Both the position numbers and the translations under genes were made by a program. From positions 1-64,000 of the forward strand of contig WHUZ01000082.1 in assembly GCA_015179045.1 (NCBI GenBank): a stretch of 64,000 nucleotides of DNA, written 5' to 3'. Of the stretch, positions 11,593 to 22,272 are shown piece after piece (position 1 is the first letter of the stretch; every line of letters begins with the position of its first letter). Source of the stretch: Kalaharituber pfeilii (taxonomy: Eukaryota; Ascomycota; Pezizomycetes; Pezizales; Pezizaceae). A model generated the notes under the pieces. It did no database searches, had not been told where the DNA came from, and saw nothing but the letters and a program-made list of their open reading frames with translations.

Positions 11593-11636
<44 letters not shown>
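11576..11636 (+). mobile_element. Minimal LINE tail insertion, family B
   Basis: Only about 22 nt of the family-B tail (GCGGCAAGCGATTAATGATA plus TT) and an A39 run were inserted. A perfect 12-bp duplication, CATTTAAATACT, lies at 11564-11575 and 11637-11648. The 5' half of the hairpin is absent. It interrupts the interior of the hAT-like element. Confidence 0.9.
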
Positions 11637-11637
<1 letters not shown>

Positions 11638-11714
11638 ATTTAAATACTCAAACAATCTGGTAAATGCTGGCCTCAATTCAGCTGGATAGCTGCGGAGTGA
11701 TTCGTTTAATTGGC

Positions 11715-11930
11715 CTGAACCGGCCTGAATGGCCTGAATCGGCCTGAATGGCCTGAACCGGCCTGAATGGCCTGAATGGCCTGAACCGGCCTGATTGGCC
11801 TGGACCGGCCTGATTGGCCTGGACTGGCCTGGTTGGCCTGATTCATGTGGATCAGGCCGGTCCAGGCCACTGAGAATACCGGCCTGGACCGGTCCAGGCG
11901 GTTTCAGTCCAATGCAGATCACGGCCTGTT
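11715..11930. repeat. Subterminal GGCCTG array, right
   Basis: Inverse counterpart of the left array, with alternating GGCCTGAACC and GGCCTGAAT units. Together the arrays could form a large fold-back. Confidence 0.85.
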
Positions 11931-13099
11931 GGATTCATTGGATAGGAGGGTCTGAATACTAGAAGGGGGGGTGAAGAAGGTTCCAATAGCAGATTTGAGC
12001 CATAGGTCTCTTCTGTCATACCTGGCACCTCAGAAGGAGTTACTGTTACCACCCCTAGTGCTTCAACTACTACTACTTCAAGTCCTGCTATTCCTGAATC
12101 ACTTGAGGAGTCTAGGAACACTGAAGGTCAGATCAAGGTATAGAGATTAGCTCACGAATATAAACTACTTCTATACAATTGAAGGTGCATTGCATCCCAC
12201 ATGATCTGTATATGCAATATTGACTTTTAATAAAAAGACCATATACAGGGAGGTCTCAACTTAGGTAAATAATGATAAATTTAGTTGTAAATATTGGAAT
12301 TTTGATTTTTTCCTTATTATGATAGCAAATTCTGATTCAGCAATGTCAAATTGGTATAATGTTAAGTAATTTCTATAGTTGCAATATATTCAAATAAAAG
12401 TAGTAGAGTGAGGAATGCATGACGAGGAGTGCCCAGAGAGGGGATCGTTACAGGGGGGCAGATCGTTACCACATCGGGCACGCTAACTACGTTGTTCATA
12501 GTTTCTGACTGAGTGATGCGATTGAATGTGAGTGTCTGAGTTTTTTTCATGAATTGATTGCAGGTGTAGCATGCAGAATTCGGGGGTGGTGACATTTGTA
12601 TGGAGATCCCATACAAATAAATGCCAAGCCTTCCAACAAAAATGCGACAAGCCCCAATCCCTTTGCAGCCACAATTTTTGATGAAGAAAAAGTGCTAGAT
12701 AGCAAGATTTACACTGTGAGTAATAGCTACACAAAGTGCATTCACAAATGCTGTTGTGGTTGTTGAGATATTGAGTGCGAAAATTGCGCAGTTTTGTGGT
12801 AAATGTGTCTGGGAAAGTGGAGTGTCCGGGAAAGTGGTGAACCACAGTACTAGTATATCACGAATGCTTCAACTGTTTTGTAGACCAAGATTCTAATCAG
12901 TGTCTTTCTAAAGCAGTACCTGTGCCAGCGTTTTCGCGATTACCATGCCTCCTCAATCTATCGAGCCTTTCGGCCCTGAAATTCAGCAAGTCCAGCCAGT
13001 ACGAGTGGGACAGGGGACGGAGGTAAACTAGTACTGGATTTTCTCCTGGTATATGTGCATTCCCAAGACATCGGGGACCACACTGACCTAATCTACCCC

Positions 13100-13103
<4 letters not shown>

Positions 13104-13139
<36 letters not shown>

Positions 13140-13326
13140 CATTAATCGCGTGCCGCCCGGAGGGCTATGGCGATGTTTAAGTATATAATTGATATAATAT
13201 AAGAGAGAAAGATAAATAAAGGAAAATAAGGGATATCAACCCGGCAGTTCTCAATCCTTCCCTGCCCACACCAAGACCTTGGCCACTTCCCCCCTCCTTC
13301 GGCTGTCTCAGTCCGTCCGCCCCTTT
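13104..13326 (-). mobile_element. 5'-truncated LINE family B fragment
   Basis: A long T-run starts at 13103, followed by the inverse family-B tail (hairpin loop TCC) and about 160 bp of 3' UTR. The near-identical flanks CTACCCCGGAT (13093-13103) and CTACCCCGCAT (13327-13337) are taken as the target duplication. Confidence 0.82.
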
Positions 13327-13337
13327 CTACCCCGCAT

Positions 13338-13473
13338 TATTAATGAGCACCGCAGGCACCACATGTAACTAACTTTTATTCTTTTCCTTTATTTCTTACG
13401 CAATTAAACCCTCACCATAGGCCCTTAGGGCAGCATGCGAGTACTGATATATAAAAAAAAAAAAAAAAAAAAA
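13338..13473 (+). mobile_element. LINE family B 3' end
   Basis: A T-rich 3' UTR, a diverged family-B hairpin (CACCATAGGCCCTTAGGGCA) and an A21 run end at 13473. The 5' edge is uncertain; it abuts the inverse fragment at 13104-13326. Confidence 0.65.
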
Positions 13474-14285
13474 GGAAAGCAAGAATTGGAGCGATATCTA
13501 CAACATCGAAATTGCTCTCGCCTTCAACCACACAAACCTCGACCTTTGCGGATGTTTATCAGAAACTCAGAGTTAATGCCTACTATAGTTGTAGAAGTAT
13601 ATCATAAGAATCAAGTTAAGGTAAAGAATTTCAGTATATACGTAGTTTTCATTATATATCATTATTCACATGCGCTCTTCTAGTGGGATATGGCGAGAGC
13701 AGAAAGAAACATGTCTATGGCTAGGCCCTCATTACTAGCACTTACATCCTCCTCTCCTCTGTAGGGTTAGGATTCAGTGACAGCTACACAATATACAGAT
13801 GCAATATATATCTCGGACAGGCCGCAGGGGCTAGTCTGCGGACTGAAGCAATAGTCGAGTTACTTTGGGAACAGTATATGGTCACCAACATTGTTGTACC
13901 AATGGCGAGGCGTACGGTGGCCCCTCACCACCTTTACATACTCACAAATAGCGATCAAAGAAAGCTAGAAGGATAGCCTCTCCGTGGTCGACATACGAGG
14001 ATGGTGCATGTCTACAATATGAGATGGAAAACAGTCACGGCAGAAGCTATTGAGGCTGGCCACTAAGAGACAGCGAGCTAAGGTGAGGAACAGTTTACAA
14101 CTGGCTACAAGCTTTGATGAGACTGGGAGCACCGTGAAGGCAGTTTGGAGGGGTGCTGGGCAACAAGAGTCCAGGGTGTGGAGATATATGGTAGGAACGG
14201 CGCATCCTCACAGGGCAAATGGTAATTCACCTATAAGTATTTCCTACCGTTCCTTCGCTGTAGGTAGCTCCGCTCGCTCTCGCCA
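13474..14285. other. Intergenic, no recognised gene
   Basis: No conserved coding frame is recognised. The stretch 13850-14230 has higher GC and may be a worn retroelement, but no domain motif is visible. Confidence 0.35.
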
Positions 14286-14332
14286 TAACCCACAGGGCGG
14301 CATGCGAGTAATGATATTAAAAACAAAAAAAA
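14286..14332 (+). mobile_element. Ultra-short LINE tail insertion, family B
   Basis: This 47-bp insertion is flanked by TCGCTCTCGCCA at 14274-14285 and 14333-14344. The target ends in TCGCCA, identical to the start of the tail, so the 5' edge could lie up to six bases earlier. Confidence 0.85.
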
Positions 14333-14486
14333 TCGCTCTCGCCACGCCAACTATGAGTTCATTAAAGATATATATATTCTGCAATGGATACAGTATGGCG
14401 AGGAACAAGGAAACAAGAACCAACCCTACAACATGCCCCCAATCGAATCCCAGCTCAACTGCTCCGCTAAAGTTCCAACATGGCCT

Positions 14487-14561
14487 GGGCCATAGCCCAC
14501 AGGGAAGCACGCAAGTAATGATATTAAAGAAATAAAAATAAAAATAAAGAATAAAAAAAAA
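14487..14561 (+). mobile_element. LINE tail, family B, diverged
   Basis: A diverged family-B tail (GCCATAGCCCACAGGGAAGC) with an A-rich run interrupted by G and T. It lies about 97 bp downstream of the NLR stop codon, probably in its 3' flank. No duplication was found. Confidence 0.7.
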
Positions 14562-14657
14562 TCAATCAAGGAGACTTCACCTTCAAACGGAAAATCAAGT
14601 GCTGCCTAATTGAAACTCTAAAACCTCCCGCTCCTCGTTCTCACTCCCAGCCTTATA

Positions 14658-17600
14658 CTAATCGGAAGTACCATTCTCATCTTCACACTGACCTTCCCCC
14701 TCAACTCCTTCGCTGCTTAAATCCTCTCGTAACTCTACTTCTCCACCCAAGATTGCTCCACGCTGCTTTAGCAGCCGCACATTCTCCGAATCAAGATCGG
14801 TCACACCCTGCAAGTCAAGTTCTGCTGCAAAAAGATTATAATATGGTGTGGACCATATGCACGTCACATCCACTGAGGCAGGGTCCGACAAACTTGTACT
14901 GACATTCCATATTCTGAATACTTTTGCAATGTCAGTTGTGGCCAGGCGTGTATACTGAGCTGATGTGGCCCAAACGACACGCTCGCACCTGCAAGGGTGT
15001 CTTAACAATGCTGATTGCTTTTTATAACGAATGGACCAGATGCGAACGGTTTCGTGTCCACTGGATGACACAAGGAGCGTGCTATCTGGAGAGAATTCCA
15101 GACACGTAACTTGATTTGAATGTCCTTGGAAGCTGTGGTAAAACCTCACAACATCAATTGGCCAGAGTTGAAACACGGTCACTTCGCGCAGGCAGTATAT
15201 TGCGAGATGCTTGCTATCTGGAGAGAATCTGATGCAGTCTTCTGTGCCGTAATTTCGGTCCGAAGGTAGCTTGAATGTATGGTGCACGCTCAAGGAGTCA
15301 ACCGACCAGAGGAGCAAGGAGCCATGGCTGCAAAATGCAAGGAGCTTGCCATCCGGGGAGAACTGTATATCCGATGATAGTGTGCTAGTGAATTCAAGGA
15401 GTAGGCTCAAGGAGTCAACCGACAAGAGGGACAAGAAGGCATCGTGATAAAATGCAAGAAACTTGCCATCTGGGGAGAACCTTATATACGGTATATTGCT
15501 GCCACGAGATTGTGGTAGCGTCCCATGGAATTCATGGAGTAGGCTCAAGGAGTCAACTGACCAGAGTGAAATAATGTAGGAGCCTCCCCCCAGTGAACCA
15601 GTGGAGGAGAGACGGGTGTTACTGTGTAATGCAATGAGCTTGCCATCTGGGGAGAATGCCCGACGACCGAATCTAGGTAAAGGCATAAATGTATGGTGCA
15701 GCCTCATGGAGTAGTCAACTGACTGGACGTACTCTGTCTTTTCGATGGAGTAGCTTGATAGAAACCGCTTTCCATCTTCAGAGAAATTCAGATATATAGA
15801 GTGTGAGTTACTAGGTGTTGCAAATGTATGGCATAGGCTCAAGGAGTCAACTGACCGTAGGTGAACGGTAACCCCAGAGCCATTGGTGAAGCTGCACGAT
15901 GCCAGGAATTTGCCGTCTGGGGAGAATACCACTTCTGTAACGGAAGCTGAAGGTATCGAGAATGTATGGTGAAGACACAAGGAGTCAACTGACCAGAGGT
16001 GAACAGCGCCAGTATTGCCTGATGCCAGGAGCTTGCCGTCAGGGGACAATGTCATTTCACGCTTGGAGTGAGTTGCCAGAGGCATGTCAGGTCTCCGATT
16101 GGTGACAGCGGAAGAGTGGGCTTCTTCTGAAGTTGTTATACACCATGCGTAAATAGCGCTGCTGTCTATTTGACTGAGCACTTCGTTATTCAGCCAATGC
16201 ATTGCTCTGGGATATGGGAGCCCTTGAGAAATGCTCACAAGCCGTCTATGCGAAATTGAAAAAACCAATGTTTGGCCATTCGCAAATGCCGCTGCCAGTA
16301 GCCGGCCATCGGGAGAGAAGCTGCAGCACCTTGCAGGTGCCTCCAGCTCAAAAGTATGGACATGTCGATGATGCGTTACTGACCGCACATGTAACTTCAG
16401 TGAGACTGCAAAAGCAAATAATTCACCGTCAGGTGAGAAGACCAGGCAGTGGTGTGGTAACATACTCCGTGCGCTTTCCCATTCGTGAGCTGTGGGATCA
16501 ATGTCTGACAGACAACCGATATAAACCACATTTCGCGTTTTGATAGTGGAGTTCAGCTGAATCTTAAACTTATTGTCGGCGTCGCGATACACGAAAGCGA
16601 TGTGTTGAAGGTCAGGGGAGAAGGTTGCAGCAAGGTCCGAGGACAAGTATGCACCAATGTTCCTCACCGGGATTTCCGCCAAGAGGGTCTGGTGTTGCAC
16701 TGGGGCTAGTTCCGGTAGTGATAAGAATTGTACATCCAGGCTGCCGAGTGTGTCGTAAGGAGGACGGACTCCTCTTGCCATTGCAAGCAATTTGCCGTCT
16801 GGGGAGAAGCCGATAGCGCAGATAACATAATCATTCGCTGCAGAATAACGGTGCACAACTTCTAGTTCTGGAAGTGAAAACAAAACTAGCCTGTCAGACC
16901 GCCATAGCACTAACAGTGCCACATCGGAATTGGGGGAGATTGCCATGCCCTTTTTTGTAGACGGGCGCATGCAAAAATCCAACACAGTCTCCTTCATCAA
17001 TCTTTCTTCTACAATGGACCACAGGCTAAGTTGCACAATATCACTGTCATAGTCTTTTGCAAACGCTCGAACGGCCAGCCGCCCATCTGGTGAGTAGCAA
17101 GCCATAGTCCACCACCAGCTCACTGTCGATCCGCCAATGGCAGGCCGCTCACCAAACCATACGCCAGCCATTTTAGATTCGCTCAAGTTGGCACCTCTAA
17201 GCCACGCGCCCTGCAACCGCACATGCCGCAAATCGGAGCCCTGCAGCTGGGCCCCATCAAACCAACCAAAACGCAAGTCAGCTCGAGGGACTTGTATGCC
17301 GCGTAGGTCATACCCAGTGAACCTCATTCCACTTCTCACAAGGACTGTGAGTACATTAGCGGCGCCCTGAACTACCAAGTCATCTGTTTTAGATTTCTCG
17401 ACGTATTGCAACAACTTTTGCTGCAATCCCTGCTCCAGCGTTGCTTGCTCAACCACGAAGTCAAGGACACCAGGGTCGTCAACAATGAAGAATTCGTTGA
17501 GGAGGGCTTTCGCTGCACCTTGTGCAAGCAAGGGATCTTCCCAAAGTGATTGAGCAATCAGATAGTCACGGAGTGACTTGTGTAAAAATCTATATGACTG

Positions 17601-20144
17601 TCCATGACGCGTGAGCGGGGCGCTAAAGCGGAGGAGCCGGGTCCGTTCGTCATCGTTGCCTAGGAAATTTTGCCACTTAGAATCCCCCTCGCCAGCTGAG
17701 CTACCTCTTGCAGTCCCCGGGCGATAAGTTACTTCAACGGCTTTGTGGCGGTACAGCTCCAGCGCAAAGTCCCGACAAAACTGCTCCGCATGATCGCTAA
17801 AAGTCTCGTCACACAGCCGCTGGAATATCCGACGCTGTTCACTGGTTAGTTGTATGTTGTCGAGCCGAGATTGTGCTTTGGCCAGACAATGCCCAAAAAA
17901 TTGTTTGTACAAATCAACTCGATTTATGAGAATTTCATGATCCATTGATGGCTCAACTGTCAAAATTATTCGCAGAAGGAAAGGATTGCTGATCATGTCA
18001 CGTATTTCTGGCTGTGTCAGATAAGCTTCGTAATCGACAGCTGGTCTGCCTGTTGGTTTCGCCTGAAGGAATCGAGTAATGTAGCTCTTGATAGTATCAG
18101 TTGAAAATGGTGCCAACCAATATTCCTGCAGAAGCTCGCGTTTGTTTGGAGGATGGAACTTGCTGTGATAGCCGGAACCTAAGTATTCAGGTCGACTTGT
18201 GATGATAATCTTCGCTTTCCATCGAGACAGCTTATTTTTAGCGTAGAAGTTGCAGTCGCGCCGCTCAATTTCATCATAGCCATCAAGCATGAAAACAAAC
18301 CGCCGTGTACGACGGGCCAAATTGATGTCTTGTTCAGTAAAGTCTCTGTCAGAGAAGTAGGAAGCAATTAGATCTTCACTGTCCGGTTTGGAGCTGACGA
18401 TGCTTGTGAGAGATATAAATAATGGTATTGCGGCTTCGGTCTGCTTTGATGCCCGTCCATACTTAGACCACAGGTGACGGGCTAGGTAATGGTTGAATGT
18501 AGACTTCCCTGACCCGGCTGATCCTTGGATAAGGCAAATCTGTTTTGTTCCTCGTATGAAGTCCTGAACACACTGCAACAGATCAACCCGCTCGTCGGCA
18601 TAGGGCTGTTCTGTTGCCTCTACAGGAACGTAGAGATTATACTGGAATTCTTCCATCTCATGCTCTGTTAAATAGTCGTCTTTTAGCCGCAACAGACTTT
18701 CATCGAGTGACATTCCTAGAACCTCGCGCTGATGGGTTTCTAAGGAACATCAGTAAGATTCATGTGACTTATGAGCTTCTCCACAGTACTACGCGAGTTT
18801 ATAGTAGCTAAACTTACCTAATGCTGTGACATTCTCAGGTGCGAGGCGATCCTCAATCCTCTGCAGCCTCATGTCCATCCTTTTACTAACACTGAGGTTC
18901 TCGCTTGTTACGCTTAGTAATTCTGTAACTGTATTAGCCGAGATGTTGTCTCACTTCATAAGCACCAATTCACAAAACTCACCTTCAAACTTTGTTAAAG
19001 GAGCCATGTCTCTCGCGATTTGTGCCCAAAGGGTTTCCGCTTCCTGAATGTTGACCGATAGCTCTGTCTCACTTAGTACTTTATTCCCAGTTCGAAAATT
19101 TTCATAACCCTACCTTTGGTCCGCTGCATCGTAGCCCTATTCGCGCATTCGCGTACAACCTGCTCCTTCTCTGCTATTTCGTCTAGCAGCGGTTGCATGA
19201 CAACCAGGAACGGCTTGAAAAGATGCCCAACTTGGCCAACGACTCATAGTTAGTGCAAAAATATATGGTGTCGGTAGAATGTTGGGTCCTCACTTGACGC
19301 AGAATCCTTAAAATAGTCCCCCGCTTTCTTTGTGAATGCCCATACAGCATTATATAATTCCTTTAAAGCTATTTGCAGAGTGTTCTGGAAAGCGTCATCC
19401 GTTGCCATTGATTTCGGTAGATCAGCACAAATTTGCTCGTAGAACTCGCATGCTGAAATTTTTTCTACAATCGTCGCAAGGGCATATTCTAGGCGTTCCA
19501 TAAATTGTAGATGATTGAGGGCAATCTCACGGTCTGGTTAGCCTGCAGTCTTTGGTTAGCCAGGAAATGGCACGTACTGCTAAAATCGCTCTAGCCCCAG
19601 CCCACACCAGGGCAGTTATCTCAGGACTATGTTGAATGGCAATATCCACGATATTGGCATATTTTTCGGCACCTTCCAGAATCCGTTGAATACGTTTGGC
19701 CACCTCGACCTCCTCCCCGTGTCGATTGGTGTACGTCCATCTGTCACGTTTTGTTTTTTCTTGTGCACACTGCAGATCTTTAATGGCGTCGTCTATTTCC
19801 TTCCGCATCTGATGCAAATCTGGTCCTTGCGGTAACGCAGATGCCGTCGCTTTAGTTGCCGGAAGGATCGAGACATTTTCCGGCTCCAGTGCCACCTGAG
19901 AACCACTAGGGTGAGCCGAACTAGAACTAGACTGTCCTAGCTGTTGTGCAACAGCATTTGTGCATTCGGTGGATGAGGCTGCTGGAGAGGCTGTGGTGCC
20001 GGGAATTGGAGTTTTATTTTTGCGCAACGGGGACCATGATCTACGTTTCTCGCCTCGATCCGGTGGGGACAACATAGATTTATCCCCTTTCCAATACTTG
20101 ATGAAGTGTCTTCTAAATCCATCCTTTTCCTTCTGTTCGGACAT
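14658..20144 (-). CDS. NLR-type NACHT/WD-repeat protein (NWD family)
   Basis: Six exons can be drawn with consistent phases: 20144-19578, 19525-19294, 19242-19114, 19063-18983, 18928-18818 and 18739-14658, giving 1,733 residues. Introns are 51-109 nt with GTACGT, GTGAGG, GTAGGG, GTGAGT and GTAAGT donors. The N-terminus is Ser/Pro-rich and leads into an NWD N-terminal domain (ALVWAGARAILA across the first splice to ALNHLQFMERLEYAL). NACHT shows Walker A GSAGSGKST and Walker B FVFMLDGYDE. A pentapeptide-like stretch follows (ADLRFGWFDGAQLQGSDLRH), then WD-type repeats carrying FSPDGKLLA and SVDSLSLLHEF. Such proteins act as cytosolic non-self sensors or heterokaryon-incompatibility switches; repeats bind the ligand and NACHT oligomerises. 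No N-terminal effector domain such as HET is present, so the output is unknown. The copies of LWSVDSL are much alike, suggesting recent internal duplication or concerted evolution. Confidence 0.93.
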
Positions 20145-21885
20145 ATTGGGGACAGGTGGTTATGGCAATCTGCGGTGTTTGTGTGCTCACTAGTTATGTG
20201 GACGCTGCTATAGCTGCAATTAGTGAGTTTGGGGAGGCACTGTGGCGGTGTACACGTACGCTGTTTTTTGTTACTGGAGGGGGAAGTTGCGAGGAGCACG
20301 GAGGGGGGTGATGCCGGAAGTGGGCTGTTGCTGAAACGGGAGGGGGGTTATATCCGGTATGTCCTGTATATATGTGAGAAAGGGGAGGTTGGACGGAGGT
20401 TCTGCTCTGATCAACCTAAACTGGCAATACAGAAGTTCTCTCTCGTTGAAGAAATTCCTCCACAGCGCTAGGCTATTGCGGAGGTTGCACTCCTGGAAAT
20501 ACCCCGCATTCTTGGCACCCAGATGTATGTAGAGTGCAGTACAAGACAAGGGCCACCTCGTATCCTTATCGATCACGGCTTGCTCATGCATGCAGGTGAT
20601 CGGATTGCTCTGCTGTCCGATAGGGAGATTGACACAAATAACAGTGATAGAAAGATCACGAACGTTAGGGTTCGTATAAAATCCGGTCTAAGTGTTCGCC
20701 AAAAAACGGGCGACAATTATAGACTACCTTGTTCTTGTGTTCATGCTGCTCGTTTGTGATGAGGGTACTCGCTAGTTCAAAAGGTATTCGGACACTACAT
20801 AAGTCGTATGTGCTACTTGCTTTGTGGAATAGTGCAAACAGGAGTACAAAAGCCTAATGTTTGTCACCAATCCAAACGGCGAATAGCGCATACGACATAT
20901 GCAGTTAGTCTGGTTGGATATGCAGTATCCGAACACTTTTTGAAGCAGCAATAGTGACCCGAGCTAGTTCTGGGCAATTCCTAATCAACCGAATTTATTA
21001 ATGGATCGTTTGCGGAGCTGTCATAGGACATCTGAACTTGTTTTTCATCGTATACTGGTAAAGCGTTACCCAGTGGCCAGCGATCGAGTGGCCTGGAACA
21101 GCCAGCACAATCCCTGTTCCCTGCAGTCGACAGAACAACACACACTCACGACTTAAACTCATCGCAATAACCCCACGTGTCTTCCTGTTTGCGGTCCCAT
21201 TCAAGCGGGTTTGTGAAGAGGAAAAAAAAAAACCCGTTATTCAGCAGTAATTTCACTTAGGTGGATTGTCGTTTTGCTGGCTCTGGAGTCGGTGGTGTGG
21301 GAAGTTTAGAGGATTGAGCAATGGTAGAGCGAGATCGGAGTGGCTTGCATCGCCAAATTGCTGGTAGCATATGGGGCACAGATAGGAGTCGCCTGCGCGG
21401 ACTCAATTGAGATCTGAAGTACGGCATGATCCATATATTCCCCATCGTCCGAGTGGCCAGATCTAGAAGAAAAGGGTCAGTCAATTCAGTTTTTCCGTTT
21501 ATAAGAGAAAGCCAAAATGTCTCTATCCAGTCACTTTTTTTGACTGGACGCAGGTAGGTGTAAGTGATGCTAGTCTGGTTGACCAGACTAAAGTGACGCT
21601 AGCTACCGTATTCACCTCACTTAACAGGTAAAACACAAACGCGCGCTATCATATGGCGGTCTCTTAGCGCCAGTGCGCATGTATTATGCAAGGGCACGTG
21701 ATGAACCCCGAATTACCACGATGCTAACCTCAACACCACGGAGACTGATATTATGGAGGATCTGAGTGTTGAAGTAGGAGACTGGATCAGGGTGATTGAT
21801 AGACTGGCTTTTGGGTACTGAAGAGTAGGAGATATTATATATCGAGTATTTTATGGGGAAGAGCTTTTCCTTACTGACCGATGGT
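20145..21885. other. 5' flank of NLR and intergenic DNA
   Basis: No gene is recognised. A small inverted-repeat element lies at 20776-20945. Two hairpins occur near 21525-21550 (CCAGTCA / TGACTGG) and about 21570-21588 (AGTCTGGT / ACCAGACT). Confidence 0.4.
20776..20945. repeat. Small inverted-repeat element (MITE-like)
   Basis: Ends TTCAAAAGGTATTCGGACAC and, inverted, TTCAAAAAGTGTTCGGATAC enclose about 130 bp with no coding potential. The T(C/A)CGGACA core recalls the ends of the elements at 3195 and 9436. A 30-bp stretch just upstream (20729-20757) also resembles 4508-4537. Confidence 0.62.
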
Positions 21886-21953
21886 TGCCCTGCCATGGCG
21901 AACAGCAGCATGCGGGGTCACGTGACAAAAAAAAGAAAAAAAAAGAAAAAACG
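21886..21953 (+). mobile_element. Ultra-short LINE tail insertion, family A
   Basis: A family-A tail with an A-run containing two G interruptions. The 11-bp duplication TGACCGATGGT lies at 21875-21885 and 21954-21964. Confidence 0.9.
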
Positions 21954-22272
21954 TGACCGATGGTCGGATGGTGAAGAGAAAAAAGAATCAAAGAATTGAG
22001 TCCCGTCTATTGTATTATCTGGAAGGTCTGTCAGGGCGACATATGCGACATAGGCGCCTGAGAGGCTGCATAGCGTAGGCAGGCTACATATGCACGGCGA
22101 TGCGGCGGAAGCTTCTAGCGCATATGCCAACAGAAGCTTCCAGCATGAGGAACTCAAGTATTTAAAGTCTCAGCATAGACCTGAGTGAGAGACCATCATC
22201 AATATACTTTACTCTCTCTCCAGGCTTCGTCCACTAGGCTTAGGCTTCGTCCTCTGGGCTCTGTCCTTACAG

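Larger units (their letters stand above)
11064..11940. mobile_element. Non-autonomous hAT-like element
   Basis: The termini are a perfect 18-bp inverted pair (CAATGAATCCAACAGGCC and its complement). The element is flanked by an 8-bp duplication, GATAGGAG, at 11056-11063 and 11941-11948. The other arm of the host mariner-like element (10415-10440) preserves the uninterrupted site with a single GATAGGAG, which supports the insertion and its edges. Subterminal GGCCTG arrays point inward from both ends. There is no transposase frame. An 8-bp duplication and CA-starting ends are typical of hAT transposons. Confidence 0.9.
9436..12847. mobile_element. Tc1/mariner-like element with about 1.1-kb inverted arms
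   Basis: Both ends are flanked by TA (9434-9435 and 12848-12849). The terminal sequence CTGTGGTTCACCACTT is inverted at the right end. The arms (9436 to about 10525, and about 10968-12847) stay highly similar throughout, apart from about 85 bp present only in the left arm (about 10045-10130) and the hAT-like insertion in the right arm. The spacer (10530-10965) has an Arg/Lys/Glu-rich broken frame that resembles the basic C-terminus of pogo/Fot1-type transposases, which is weak evidence. The mirrored open frames at 9614-9922 and 12362-12616 belong to the arms and are not genes. Confidence 0.8.

Noticed and set aside
11080..11930. CRISPR-like regular repeats
   Set aside because: Units are about 10-20 bp without unique spacers, are inverted at both ends of a transposon, and the genome is eukaryotic.
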